A stretch of 64,000 nucleotides of DNA from Actinomycetales bacterium. GTDB lineage: Bacteria > Actinomycetota > Actinomycetes > Actinomycetales > Dermatophilaceae. The notes beneath the pieces are model-generated. The model saw only the letters and a list, made by a program, of their open reading frames with translations, had not been told where the DNA came from and searched no databases. The position numbers and the translations under genes are program-made. How positions within the stretch are numbered: the stretch's first letter is position 1; the number at the start of each line of letters is the position of its first letter. Positions 25,561 through 34,427 of this stretch are shown piece after piece. The stretch covers positions 1-64,000 of the forward strand of contig JADJVX010000021.1 in assembly GCA_016710385.1 (NCBI GenBank), in the 5' to 3' direction.

Positions 25561-26007
25561 ATGCCGGTCAACGAGCAGTCTGCGGGGCGGGTCTATCCGC
25601 CCACCGCGCCCTACGGCGTGAGCGCCGCCAAGATCCGTGAGTTCGCCGAGGCGGTCGGAGCCGGCGATCCCGCCCACGTCGATCCGGCTGCCGCTCGCGC
25701 CCTCGGCTATCGCAACGTCATCGCACCGCCGACCTTCGCCGTGCTCATCGCCCAGCAGTGCGACGCCCAGTTCGTCGCCGATCCGCAGATGGGCGTCGAC
25801 TTCTCCCGGGTGGTCCACGGTCAGCAAACCTTCGTCCACCACCGGCCGCTGACGGCAGGCGACGAGGTGATCGGCGTCCTGCATGTCGACGCCGTCAAAT
25901 TGGTCGCGGGCAACGCCATGGTGACCACGCGCACTGAACTCACCGTCGCCGACGAGCCGGTGTGCACGTCGACCTCGATGCTCGTCGTGAGAGGAGAGCA
26001 GCCATGA
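25561..26007 (+). CDS. hadA: MaoC/FAS1-type (3R)-hydroxyacyl dehydratase subunit A
   Basis: A 148-residue hot-dog-fold protein of the HadA/FAS1-dehydratase type (REFAEAVGAGDPAHVDPAAA, NVIAPPTFA, HGQQTFVHHRPL). HadA lacks the catalytic pair and works as a heterodimer with HadB to dehydrate 3-hydroxyacyl thioesters. The ATG lies inside the genome-abundant GGTATGCCG octamer. The stop overlaps the hadB start (ATGA). Without other mycolate genes here, its exact lipid pathway is uncertain. Confidence 0.85.
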   Translation: MPVNEQSAGRVYPPTAPYGVSAAKIREFAEAVGAGDPAHVDPAAARALGYRNVIAPPTFAVLIAQQCDAQFVADPQMGVDFSRVVHGQQTFVHHRPLTAGDEVIGVLHVDAVKLVAGNAMVTTRTELTVADEPVCTSTSMLVVRGEQP

Positions 26008-26432
26008 CCCCGATCCGCCGCGCCGCCGACGTGGCCAAGGGGGACCTGCTGCCAGAGCGAGTGCTCCAGGTCGACCGAGCGATGCTCGTGCGTTACGCGG
26101 GAGCGTCGCTGGACCGCAACCCCATTCACTGGGACGAGCGCTTCGCCCGGTCGGTCGGGCTGCCCGATGTCATCGCCCACGGGATGTTCACTATGGGTGC
26201 TGCCGCCAGCCTGCTCACCGAATGGGTCGGAGACCCCGGCCGGGTCGCTCGCTATACGACGAAGTTCGTCGGCCCGGTCGTCGTGCCGTATGACACGGGT
26301 GCCGAGGTGGTGCTGGGCGGCAAGGTCACGGCGGTCGACCCCGACACTCGCGAGGTGACGGTCGAGCTGAGCGCGGTCTGCGAGGGGGCCAAGGTGCTCG
26401 GTCGGGCGTTGGCCACCGTCGTGCTGGACTGA
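26004..26432 (+). CDS. hadB: MaoC-family dehydratase subunit B
   Basis: A 142-residue MaoC hot-dog protein. The hydratase-2 motif YAGASLDRNPIHWDERFA carries the catalytic Asp and His, followed by LPDVIAHGMFTMG. It is expected to pair with HadA. Start ATG at 26004 has the site AGAGGAGA and overlaps hadA by 4 nt; the longer frame from 25962 is a shadow. Six bases separate it from murB. Confidence 0.9.
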   Translation: MTPIRRAADVAKGDLLPERVLQVDRAMLVRYAGASLDRNPIHWDERFARSVGLPDVIAHGMFTMGAAASLLTEWVGDPGRVARYTTKFVGPVVVPYDTGAEVVLGGKVTAVDPDTREVTVELSAVCEGAKVLGRALATVVLD

Positions 26433-26438
26433 CCCCCG

Positions 26439-27530
26439 ATGCAGGAATCCGAGACCGCACTCATCGCCCCGCTCACGACCATCCGGGTCGGTGGCCCGGC
26501 GGACCGGCTCGTCGTCGCCGAATCCACCGATGAGCTCGTCGACGCCGTGCGCGAGGTCGACGACGCCGACGAACCCGTGCTGGTCATCTCGGGGGGCTCC
26601 AACCTCCTGGTGAGCGACGCGGGCTTCCGCGGCACCGTCGTGCTCGTGCGCAGCACGGGCATCACCGTCGAGTCGCTCGACTCCTGCAGCGGCGCGTCCG
26701 TGCGGGTCGCGGCCGGTGAGGTCTGGGACGACTTCGTCGGGTATGCCGTTGCGGCGGGTTGGTCGGGCGTCGAGGCCCTCGCGGGGATCCCCGGGCGGGT
26801 GGGGTCGACACCGGTGCAGAACGTCGGGGCCTACGGCCAGGAGGTCGCCGACACCATCGCTGCCGTCCGGGTGTGGGATCGCACCCTCGAGCAGGTGCGC
26901 ACCCTGACGGCCGCCGATCTGCGCTTCGGGTATCGCGAGTCGATCCTCAAGGCCGCGCGCGGCCGGTTGGTCGTGCTCGACGTGCTCTTTCAGCTTCGGC
27001 TCGCCGACCTCAGCGCGCCGATCCGCTACGCCGATCTGGCCGGTCAGCTCGGGATCTCGCTGGGGGAGCGGGTGCCGATGTCGCACGCGCGCGACGCTGT
27101 GCTGGCTCAGCGTCGGGCGCGTGGGATGGTCCTCGACGAGAGCGACCATGACACCTGGAGTTGCGGCTCATTCTTCACTAATCCGCTTGTCCCAGAACGC
27201 GACTGGCCCGATGTGCAAGCCCGCATCGCGGCTCGGCTCGGGGCGCAGGCCCTTGAGGGTATGCCGCGCTGGCCGGCCAGCGCGGTGGCCGGTGATCCCC
27301 TGGTAAAGCTCAGCGCAGCGTGGCTCATCGAGCGGGCAGGGTATGGCAAGGGATACGGGATGCCGGGGCCGGCGGCACTGTCCACACGGCATACCCTCGC
27401 CGTCACCAATCGCGGGGGAGCGACCGCGGCGCAGCTCGTCTCGCTCGCGCGCGAGGTGCGCGACGGGGTGCAGCGGGCATTCGGGGTGACTCTCGTCAAC
27501 GAACCCGTGCTCGTGGGACTCACCCTCTGA
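26439..27530 (+). CDS. murB: UDP-N-acetylenolpyruvoylglucosamine reductase
   Basis: A 363-residue FAD enzyme that reduces UDP-GlcNAc-enolpyruvate to UDP-MurNAc with NADPH in peptidoglycan precursor synthesis. Visible: TTIRVGGPA, VISGGSNLLVSD, the FAD motif GIPGRVGSTPVQNVGAYGQE, the catalytic-serine loop SCGSFFTNP, and the C-terminal glutamate in NEPVLVG. It is last in the hadA-hadB-murB unit and converges on the lipoprotein gene with a 15-bp gap. Confidence 0.95.
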   Translation: MQESETALIAPLTTIRVGGPADRLVVAESTDELVDAVREVDDADEPVLVISGGSNLLVSDAGFRGTVVLVRSTGITVESLDSCSGASVRVAAGEVWDDFVGYAVAAGWSGVEALAGIPGRVGSTPVQNVGAYGQEVADTIAAVRVWDRTLEQVRTLTAADLRFGYRESILKAARGRLVVLDVLFQLRLADLSAPIRYADLAGQLGISLGERVPMSHARDAVLAQRRARGMVLDESDHDTWSCGSFFTNPLVPERDWPDVQARIAARLGAQALEGMPRWPASAVAGDPLVKLSAAWLIERAGYGKGYGMPGPAALSTRHTLAVTNRGGATAAQLVSLAREVRDGVQRAFGVTLVNEPVLVGLTL

Positions 27531-27545
27531 GGCAGCCGTGCTGGG

Positions 27546-28286
27546 TCAGCCGACGAGCGGCAGGGGGTAAACCTTCTTGGCGAGAGTCTTGTTGGTGTCG
27601 AGCACCTTGAGTGTCGGCCGGGTGTATTCCAGCCGCATCGTCGGAGCGTTCTTGGGGTCGACCTTGAAGACCATCCAGCCGGTGGTTTCCTGGCCGGCGG
27701 TCAACTGGTCGGGCAGCTTGGTCCAGCCGGCGGCGACGAGCGCCGGGTCGAGGATCGCGTCGGGGCGGTTGGGATAGGCCGAGCCGGTGATCACGGCGAA
27801 GTCGATGGTGCGGATCGGCGCGCTGTAGGTGGTGCCCGCCGTCCATTTCATCTCGATCATGACCAGCTCAAACGCAGCCGACTGGGCGCGCTGCCCCTCG
27901 GGCCAGGAAACATTGCGCGCCAGCTTCGTCACCGTGATCGTGTGACCGACGGTGGGGTCTTTGATCGTCTTGGCGACGGTCACGAACTCCGTGGGCAGCG
28001 CCACCGCTCCGGGCGGCGGCGCGGCCTCCTCGCCGGTGGCCGTGCTCGTCGCGAGGGCCGTGCTCGTCGTCGTTGCCGCGGGTGGGGTGGGGCTGGCGGC
28101 GTCGGAGGCGGTGGCAGAAGATGTCGGGTCGCTGGTCGCGGCCGTCCCGCTAGGGGCTGGGGCGCTCGAGCCGACCGAAGCCGTTCCCGGCGTGGCCGAG
28201 GAGTTTGAGCAGGCGACGACGCCGCCGAACAGCACGACAACCAGCAGCCCGCAAGCCTGTGCGGCGGTGGTACGACCGGCGATCAT
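27546..28286 (-). CDS. Putative lipoprotein
   Basis: 246 residues. A signal peptide ends in lipobox GVVAC (Cys about 26). A Ser/Thr/Ala-rich linker (about 30-90) leads to a beta-rich C-terminal domain resembling DUF4352-type immunoglobulin-like exported domains. No catalytic motif. The ATG overlaps the beta-glucosidase stop by 4 nt, so the two are coupled. Function unknown. Confidence 0.75.
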   Translation of the reverse strand: MIAGRTTAAQACGLLVVVLFGGVVACSNSSATPGTASVGSSAPAPSGTAATSDPTSSATASDAASPTPPAATTTSTALATSTATGEEAAPPPGAVALPTEFVTVAKTIKDPTVGHTITVTKLARNVSWPEGQRAQSAAFELVMIEMKWTAGTTYSAPIRTIDFAVITGSAYPNRPDAILDPALVAAGWTKLPDQLTAGQETTGWMVFKVDPKNAPTMRLEYTRPTLKVLDTNKTLAKKVYPLPLVG

Positions 28287-29653
28287 CGGGAGGCCTCCCG
28301 CATGGTCGCCGCACGCCCGGTGGTGAGGAACCCGGCATACCAGTCTCCGCTGTCCTTGCGGGTGCGGCGCTGAGTGGCGAAGTCGACGTGCACCAGGCCG
28401 AAACGTTGCGCATAGCCGTGCGACCACTCGAAGTTGTCCATGAGCGACCAGGCAAAGTAGCCGCGCAGGTCGACGCCTTCGGTGATCGCGTCGAGGCAAG
28501 CGCGCAGATGCGCGACCAGGTATGCCGTCCGGTCGGGATCGTGGACGGCTCCGTCGTCGCTGACGACATCCGGCCAGGCCGAACCGTTTTCGGTGACGAC
28601 GAGCGGCAGTGGGCCATAGTCACGGGTCACTCGGGTGAGGGTCTTGGTGAGGCCGCCGGGGTCGATCTCCCAGCCCATCCCGCTGCGCGGTCGACGTCGG
28701 TCGGCGATCCCGATGGCTGCCGAGCCGGGGTAAGCGCCGGAGGTGACCACGAGCGGCGAGTAGTAGTTGACGCCGAGGAAGTCGATGGTCCCGCTGATGA
28801 TCTCGAGGTCGCCCTCGAGCACATAGCTGTGGTCGGTCACGTGGGCGGTGTCGCTGAGCATGTCCGCGGGGTAACGACCGCGCAGCAGCGGATCGAGGAA
28901 GATCCGGTTGGTGATGGCGTCGGCACGCCGGATCGCCTCGGCATGCAGGGGCCGGTCGTCCGGACCCTCGACGTGGGTGAGGTTGAGCGTGATGCCGACG
29001 TGGGCCGCGGGACGGGCGGCGCGCAGGGACTGCAGCGCCAGGCCGTGGCCGAGCATGAGGTGGTGGGCCGCAGCCAAGGCCGCCGCGTGGTCGGTGCGCC
29101 CTGGCGCGTGCAGCCCCGAGGCGTAGCCGAGGAAGGAGCTGACCCAGGGCTCGTTGAGTGTGATCCAGTGCGAGATCCGGTCGCCGAAAGCCTGCGCTGC
29201 CACACCGGCATACTCGGCAAAGCGGTATGCCGTGTCGCGTGCCGCCCAGCCGCCCTCGTCCTCGAGGGACTGGGGCAGATCCCAGTGGTAGAGCGTCGCC
29301 CAAGGGGCGATCCCGGCCGCGAGGAGCTCGTCGAGCAACCGGTCGTAGAACGCGATGCCGGCGCTGTTGGGCCGCCCGCCGGGGGGCAGGATCCGAGGCC
29401 AGGCGATCGAGAATCGGTAGGCGTCGATCCCGAGATCGCGCATGTCGGCGACGTCCTCGGCATAGCGGTGGTAGTGGTCGCAGGCCTGCTCGCCGGTGTC
29501 GCCGTTCTCGATCGTGCCGGGGGACGCGGTGAAGGTGTCCCAGATCGAGGGGACCCGTGCATCGGCGGTGACCGCACCCTCGATCTGGTAGGCCGCGGTG
29601 GCCACTCCGAAGCTGAAACCCTCGGGGAAGTCGGCACGCTGGAGGGCACTCAT
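28283..29653 (-). CDS. GH1 beta-glucosidase
   Basis: A 456-residue glycoside hydrolase family 1 enzyme. The acid/base is Glu168 in TLNEPW and the nucleophile Glu355 in VTENGSAW; the N-terminal FSFGVATAAYQIEGA and the late SLMDNFEWSHGYAQRFGL motifs are intact. No signal peptide, so it acts on imported beta-glucosides or cellobiose. Start ATG 29653 gives the standard length; a longer frame upstream is a shadow. No sugar transporter is adjacent. Confidence 0.94.
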   Translation of the reverse strand: MSALQRADFPEGFSFGVATAAYQIEGAVTADARVPSIWDTFTASPGTIENGDTGEQACDHYHRYAEDVADMRDLGIDAYRFSIAWPRILPPGGRPNSAGIAFYDRLLDELLAAGIAPWATLYHWDLPQSLEDEGGWAARDTAYRFAEYAGVAAQAFGDRISHWITLNEPWVSSFLGYASGLHAPGRTDHAAALAAAHHLMLGHGLALQSLRAARPAAHVGITLNLTHVEGPDDRPLHAEAIRRADAITNRIFLDPLLRGRYPADMLSDTAHVTDHSYVLEGDLEIISGTIDFLGVNYYSPLVVTSGAYPGSAAIGIADRRRPRSGMGWEIDPGGLTKTLTRVTRDYGPLPLVVTENGSAWPDVVSDDGAVHDPDRTAYLVAHLRACLDAITEGVDLRGYFAWSLMDNFEWSHGYAQRFGLVHVDFATQRRTRKDSGDWYAGFLTTGRAATMREASR

Positions 29654-29663
29654 GTCCTCCACC

Positions 29664-30704
29664 TTAGGTCGACAGCCAGGCTGCCGTGTCGTGTGCAGCG
29701 GCGGCGCGCACGCTCTGCGGGGCTCGGCTGGCCGCCAGCGACTGGCTCGCGAGCGCGGCCAGCTCGAGGTCGCTGAAGCCCAGCTGCCCGCGCGCCAGTT
29801 CGTACTGGGCGACCAGCCGCGACCCGAACAGCAGCGGGTCGTCGGCCCCCAACGCGATGGGTATGCCGTGCTCCACCAGCGCGCGCAGCGGCACTTCGGA
29901 CGGATCGGCGAAGACCCCCATCGCGACGTTGCTGCCGGGACACACCTCCAGCGTGACTCCGGAGTGGGCGAGCTCCTCGAGCACCCGGGGGTCCTCGACG
30001 GCCCGCACCCCATGGCCGATCCGGTCCGGCCGCAGCGACCCGAGCGTCTGCTGCACCGCGGCCGGTCCGAGCAGTTCCCCGGCGTGCGGGACCGACGCCA
30101 GACCGGCCCGGTGGGCGATGGCGAATGCAGCGGCAAACTCGGTCGTGACCCCGCGGCGTTCATCGTTGGACAGGCCGAAGCCCACCACAGACCCGGGGCC
30201 GTCACCGGCATACCGAGCCGCCAAGCGTGCGAGCACGCGAGCGTCGAGGGGGTGGCGGATCCGCGAGGCTGCGACGACGATGCCGACTCCTGTGCCGGTG
30301 GCGCGCGAGGCGGCGGCGGCCTCGTCGAGGATGATCTCCAACGCCGGGGTGATGCCCCCGACCGGACCGGCATACGAGGTCGGGTCGACCTGCAACTCGA
30401 GCCAGCGCGACCCCTCCGCAGCATCGTCCTGGGCGGCCTCCCGGACGATGCGGCGCAACGCAGCCTCGCCTCGGACACACGCTCGCGCCATGTCGTAGAG
30501 CCGCTGGAATCGGAACCAGCCGCGTTCGTCAGTGGCGTGCAGGTGGGGCGGCCAGTGCGAGGTCAGCGCCTCTGGCAGCCGGATGCCCTGTTCGGCGGCG
30601 AGCTCCGCGAGGGTGTGCAGCCGCATCGACCCGGTGAAGTGCAGGTGCAGGTGGGCCTTGGGGAGTCGGTCGATTGGCCGGGCTGGTGGCGCGGGAGCGC
30701 TCAG
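29664..30704 (-). CDS. Adenosine deaminase-family protein, probable CTG start
   Basis: Metal-dependent deaminase with PHAGE (catalytic Glu), GHGVRAVED and GADDPLLF. The essential metal-binding PKAHLHLHFTGS lies upstream of the first ATG (30626), so that ATG cannot be the start. In frame, no ATG/GTG/TTG exists back to a stop. A CTG at 30704 overlaps the upstream gene stop as CTGA, the same geometry as ATGA coupling elsewhere here, giving 346 residues with HLH at about 18-22. It converts adenosine (or a related aminopurine) to inosine. A sequencing error upstream is the alternative. Confidence 0.82.
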   Translation of the reverse strand: MSAPAPPARPIDRLPKAHLHLHFTGSMRLHTLAELAAEQGIRLPEALTSHWPPHLHATDERGWFRFQRLYDMARACVRGEAALRRIVREAAQDDAAEGSRWLELQVDPTSYAGPVGGITPALEIILDEAAAASRATGTGVGIVVAASRIRHPLDARVLARLAARYAGDGPGSVVGFGLSNDERRGVTTEFAAAFAIAHRAGLASVPHAGELLGPAAVQQTLGSLRPDRIGHGVRAVEDPRVLEELAHSGVTLEVCPGSNVAMGVFADPSEVPLRALVEHGIPIALGADDPLLFGSRLVAQYELARGQLGFSDLELAALASQSLAASRAPQSVRAAAAHDTAAWLST

Positions 30705-31225
30705 TCGAGATCGTCCTCGGTGTCGATGATGTGCATGGCAGCCTCTTCGGCCGATGCGGCACCGCCGTCGATGCCGACGTCACCGGCATACACGTCGTTT
30801 TCGAAGGCGTCATCGCCATCCTCGCCCGCCGCCACGAGCCGACCGCTGCGGCGCCGTCCCGCCTCGCCGATGAAGTCCTCTTCGGCAAAGATCGCGTCGG
30901 GGTCGTCGCCGCCGATCCGCTCGAGGCTGCGGGCGCGCTCGCCGGACTCGTCGTCGGGAGCGCCGTATGCCGTGTAGGGGTCGGGCTCTTCCTGGCGGAT
31001 CCGCTGCTCGATCGTCTCGTGCCTGCTCTGCTCGTAGGCGGTCGTGCCGTAGGCATAGGCGCCCCGTGGACGATCGGGTGGGGAGTAGCCCTCATCGAGC
31101 ACGTCGTCGACGCCCCGGTCGATGAGGGTGTCACCCGGTTGCAGTTGGGTCTCGTCGTCGACCGACCACACCTCCAGGTCGTCGCCAATGCTCTCTCGGT
31201 CGTTGGCAAGGTCGTCGGTGCTCAT
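30701..31225 (-). CDS. DUF5709-type acidic protein
   Basis: A 174-residue, strongly acidic soluble protein with the conserved core LIDRGVDDVLDEGYSPPDRP typical of DUF5709, a family of unknown function widespread in actinobacteria. The TGA overlaps the CTG proposed for the deaminase. ATG start at 31225. Confidence 0.8.
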   Translation of the reverse strand: MSTDDLANDRESIGDDLEVWSVDDETQLQPGDTLIDRGVDDVLDEGYSPPDRPRGAYAYGTTAYEQSRHETIEQRIRQEEPDPYTAYGAPDDESGERARSLERIGGDDPDAIFAEEDFIGEAGRRRSGRLVAAGEDGDDAFENDVYAGDVGIDGGAASAEEAAMHIIDTEDDLD

Positions 31226-31336
31226 GTGGCAACTCTGCCACTTCCGCCTCAGGAGGTGAACGCGTCACCGGCTGCGGTACTGGTGCCGAACCTCACGGGA
31301 CGGCCCCGTTGACGGCGGCTGGCGTGGGGGCGCTGG

Positions 31337-31772
31337 TGTGCCGGGAAACCTTCCGACTCGCCGGCCCACGCCGCGCGGGGGGCCGCGGGGGGCGGGGGAA
31401 AACCAACCCGCCGCCAAAAAAAGGGGGGGGGGGCCGCACTGTCACCCCCGGGGTATGCCGGGAAACCTTCCGACTCGCCGTTCTTCACGACGCGCGGGGG
31501 CGCGGCATGCCGGGAAACCTTCCGACTCGCCGTTCTTCACGGCCCGCGGGGCCGCGGCATGCCGGGAAACCTTCCGACTCGCCGTTCTTCACGGCGCGCG
31601 GGGCCGCGGCATGCCGGGAAACCTTCCGACTCGCCGTTCTTCACGGCCCGCGGGGGCGCGGCATGCCGGGAAACCTTCCGACTCGCCGTTCTTCACGGCG
31701 CGCGGGGCCGCGGCATGCCGGGAAACCTTCCGACCCGGGGTATGCCGGGAAACCTTCCGACTCGCCGTGAAA
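31337..31772 (+). repeat. Left array of a 52-bp repeat (8 copies)
   Basis: Eight copies of a unit with core TGCCGGGAAACCTTCCGAC begin at about 31339, 31456, 31508, 31560, 31612, 31664, 31716 and 31743; the middle ones are exactly 52 bp apart. The copies are nearly identical, including TCGCCGTTCTTCACG, and differ mainly in a GC-rich last third (CGCGCGGGGCCGCG or variants). Copy 7 is truncated. A 52-bp period rotates the frame, so the repeated peptides in long ORFs are not a protein. It ends at the stop of the DUF559 gene. Confidence 0.95.
31416..31433 (+). repeat. A7-G11 homopolymer tract
   Basis: Seven A residues directly followed by eleven G residues, between repeat copies 1 and 2 of the left array. 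Such tracts are slippage-prone and error-prone to sequence. Confidence 0.85.
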
Positions 31773-31779
31773 GTCGGCC

Positions 31780-32697
31780 TCAGGCAGCTCGACGGCCGGG
31801 GAAGTGGCGTCGCCACTCGGTCGATCGCATGCGCACCCCGGCGGCCCCGGCGTGGCGGAGTGCAGCGACGACGCGCTCAAGAGTTCGTTCCGGCTCGGTG
31901 AAGATGCCGTCGGAGATGACCACGACCGAACGCCATCCCCAGTCGTCGAGGTCGGCCCGCCGTGAGATGTCGCCGCGCCACTGAGCTCCGTCGACGGCAT
32001 GGTGTCGGCCGTCGTACTCAAGCGCGACTTTCCACCGCTCGAAGCCCAGATCGAGGCGGTACGCGACTCGGCCCGAGGCGTCGCGAAGCAGCACGTTGAC
32101 CCGAGGCTCGGGCAACCCCGCGAGGACGACAAGCAGGCGCAAGCGAGTCTCCATCGGTGAGTCGACGTCACTGCGCACCAGGCCGGCAGCACGTCGCACC
32201 ATCGCCGCCCTCGGACCGCGGTATTCGCGCGCTGCCTCGATCAACTCAGTGGGCGTGACCAGGGTGCGTCGCACCAGCGAATCGCCAAGGACCACCAGGT
32301 CGACCAGCCCCAGATCACCCAACTCCAGGAAGGTGCGGATCGGATCCGTCAGGCGCAAGCCTCCGACGGCCGTCACACGGGTCATGTTCCGGGACCGGTG
32401 CACCACGACGCCGCTGCGTGTCATTCGCCGGTTATCGGGGATGACGAGGTGCAACTCGGCAACATACGGGACGACTCCGCCCCACAATGCGGCAGCCGTA
32501 TGCCGTGCGACCGCCGCGCCGGCTGGTGCTACGAGCAGCAGGGCCTCGGCTCTGACCTTGATGTCGACCTGGACGTGGGTCGCGACGTAGACGCCACGCA
32601 GAACTCTGGCGACGGCGCGAGATTCGACCGACGGCACGCCATAGAGGTGGGCATCGCGGCCACGGAACGGGCGGCCCGGTAGCTGATCACGGCTCAT
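31780..32697 (-). CDS. DUF559/AbiEi-like protein with endonuclease-type C-terminus
   Basis: 305 residues. The N-terminal part resembles AbiEi-type regulators common in actinobacteria (RGVYVATHVQ, ARHTAAALWG, VHRSRN). The C-terminal 90 residues form a DUF559/Vsr-like restriction-endonuclease fold, with LDLGFERWKVALEYDGRHH supplying the acidic D...ExD-type positions and a later DDWGWRSVVVIS. It is flanked by inverted arrays of the 52-bp repeat, the left one abutting its stop. Nuclease activity is inferred. Confidence 0.78.
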   Translation of the reverse strand: MSRDQLPGRPFRGRDAHLYGVPSVESRAVARVLRGVYVATHVQVDIKVRAEALLLVAPAGAAVARHTAAALWGGVVPYVAELHLVIPDNRRMTRSGVVVHRSRNMTRVTAVGGLRLTDPIRTFLELGDLGLVDLVVLGDSLVRRTLVTPTELIEAAREYRGPRAAMVRRAAGLVRSDVDSPMETRLRLLVVLAGLPEPRVNVLLRDASGRVAYRLDLGFERWKVALEYDGRHHAVDGAQWRGDISRRADLDDWGWRSVVVISDGIFTEPERTLERVVAALRHAGAAGVRMRSTEWRRHFPGRRAA

Positions 32698-32783
32698 GCC
32701 AGCAAGCCTGCCCGCTCACGGTGGATGACGTCGGAACTTATCCACAGCGGGCTCGTTCGAGGCGGGGGGCGTTCGCGTTCTAC

Positions 32784-32942
32784 GGCGGGTCGGAAGGTTT
32801 GCCGGCCGGCAGTACGGCGGGTCGGAAGGTTTGCCGGCATACCCGGGTGGGGCGGGTCGTGAAGTGCGGCGGGTCGGAAGGTTTGCCGGCATACCCGGGC
32901 CAGGCGGGTCGTGAAGTGCAGCGGGTCGGAAGGTCTTCCGGC
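32784..32942 (-). repeat. Right array of the 52-bp repeat, inverted (4 copies)
   Basis: Four copies with core CGGAAGGTTTGCCGG at about 32792, 32823, 32875 and a variant at 32927; the last three are 52 bp apart. Reverse-complemented, the unit aligns over its full 52 bp with the left array (core AAACCTTCCGAC, then CGCCG and TTCACG), but with a distinct GC-rich part and CGGCATACCCGGG. The remaining bases from 32698 to 33003 hold no credible gene. Confidence 0.93.
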
Positions 32943-33003
32943 GAACCTGCCCGCGAACGGGCCTGCGGCAGGGCGTGCAGCCCACCGGCCTCTTGTGCCG
33001 GCG

Positions 33004-34233
33004 TCAGTGCGCTTCGCGGAGCAACGACTGAATGCGCGAGACACCCTCGACCAGGTCGTCGTCACCCAGCGCGTAGGACAGCCGCAGATAGCCGCTCGGG
33101 CCGAACGCCTCACCGGGCACCACGGCGACCTCCACCTCGTCGAGGATGAGCGCCGCGAGATCGGCCGACGTCAGCGGGCGAGAGCCACGGATGGTCTGGC
33201 CGAGCACGCCCTTGACCGACGGGTAGCAGTAGAACGCACCGGTCGGCGTCGGGCATTCGACGCCGGGAATGGCGTTGAGCATTTCGACCATGGTCCGACG
33301 TCGCCGGTCGAAGGCCGTCTTCATCTCCTCGACAACCGACAAGTCGCCGGTGAGCGCGGCGATGGCAGCGCGCTGAGCGACATTGCTGACGTTGCTCGAC
33401 AGGTGGCTCTGCAGGTTGGTCGCGGCCGCGATGACATCGGCGGGGCCGATCATCCAGCCCACCCGCCACCCGGTCATCGCATAGGTCTTCGCGACTCCGT
33501 TGAGGACGATGCACGTGTCGGCGAGCTCTGGTACCTCGACCGGCATACTCGCTGCCCGCACTCCGTCATAGGTGAGGTGCTCGTAGATCTCGTCGGTGAT
33601 GACCCAGATCCCGTTGGCGTGCGCCCAACGCCCGATCTCACGCACCTGCTCGGGCGAGTAGACCGCGCCGGTCGGGTTGGACGGTGAGCAGAACAACAGC
33701 ACTTTGGTGCGCTCGGTGCGCGCGGCCTCGAGCTGGTCGACCGTCACGAGGTAGCCCTGGTCCTCGCCGGCGAAGACCTCGACCGTCGTGCCACCCGCGA
33801 GCGCGATGGCCTCGGGGTAGGTCGTCCAATAGGGCGCCGGGAGGATGACCTCGTCGCCCGGGTCGACGATCGTCGCGAAGGCCTGGTAGACGGCCTGCTT
33901 CCCGCCATTGGTGACGAGCACCTGCGAGGCCTTGACGTCGTAACCCGTGTCACGCAGCGTCTTGGCCGCGATCGCCTCACGCAACTCGGGCAGCCCGGCG
34001 GCGGGGGTGTAGCGGTGGTTCGCCGGATTGCGCGCGGCCTCGACCGCCGCTTCGACGATGTAATCGGGCGTCGGGAAGTCGGGCTCACCGGCCCCGAAGC
34101 CGATGACCGGCCGGCCTTGGGCTTTGAGTGCCTTGGCCTTGGCGTCGACAGCCAGGGTGGCGCTCTCGGCGATGGCGCCGATGCGGCGTGAGACTCGGCG
34201 GGGGGCGAACGTGGGATCCGTCACGGCGTCCAT
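33004..34233 (-). CDS. Class I/II PLP aminotransferase (aspartate aminotransferase type)
   Basis: A 409-residue fold-type I aminotransferase. Visible: GAGEPDFPTPDYIVEA, VTNGGKQAVYQAF, SPSNPTGAVY, TDEIYEHL, and the PLP lysine in NGVAKTYAMTGWRVGW; arginines for substrate carboxylates are in the C-terminal domain. This clade commonly uses aspartate/2-oxoglutarate. ATG 34233 chosen since the upstream 77 codons lack family similarity. It is divergent from the tRNA-Trp gene. Confidence 0.92.
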   Translation of the reverse strand: MDAVTDPTFAPRRVSRRIGAIAESATLAVDAKAKALKAQGRPVIGFGAGEPDFPTPDYIVEAAVEAARNPANHRYTPAAGLPELREAIAAKTLRDTGYDVKASQVLVTNGGKQAVYQAFATIVDPGDEVILPAPYWTTYPEAIALAGGTTVEVFAGEDQGYLVTVDQLEAARTERTKVLLFCSPSNPTGAVYSPEQVREIGRWAHANGIWVITDEIYEHLTYDGVRAASMPVEVPELADTCIVLNGVAKTYAMTGWRVGWMIGPADVIAAATNLQSHLSSNVSNVAQRAAIAALTGDLSVVEEMKTAFDRRRRTMVEMLNAIPGVECPTPTGAFYCYPSVKGVLGQTIRGSRPLTSADLAALILDEVEVAVVPGEAFGPSGYLRLSYALGDDDLVEGVSRIQSLLREAH

Positions 34234-34427
34234 GCTCCCATTGCTGCGGTATGCCGTGTGGCAGCCGTCCGCACTCCGGTCGCGACCGTCAGGAGCCGGA
34301 CCGAACTGCGGGGATTTTCCTCCGGTTTCCCCCGATGCGGGACGTCCCGTATGCTGGGTCTTCGGTTGCTCTCGCGGCCATGCTCCGGCATGCCCGAAGC
34401 GACGCCCCCGGATCCCCATCCGGGTGA

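Noticed and set aside
31337..31772. CRISPR array
   Set aside because: The segments between repeat cores are almost identical between copies, the unit is a plain 52-bp tandem repeat, and no cas gene is near.
31309..31901. Repetitive arginine-rich proteins in long plus-strand frames
   Set aside because: The 52-bp period rotates the frame, no ribosome site is seen, and the same peptide recurs in different frames; this is the repeat, not a gene.
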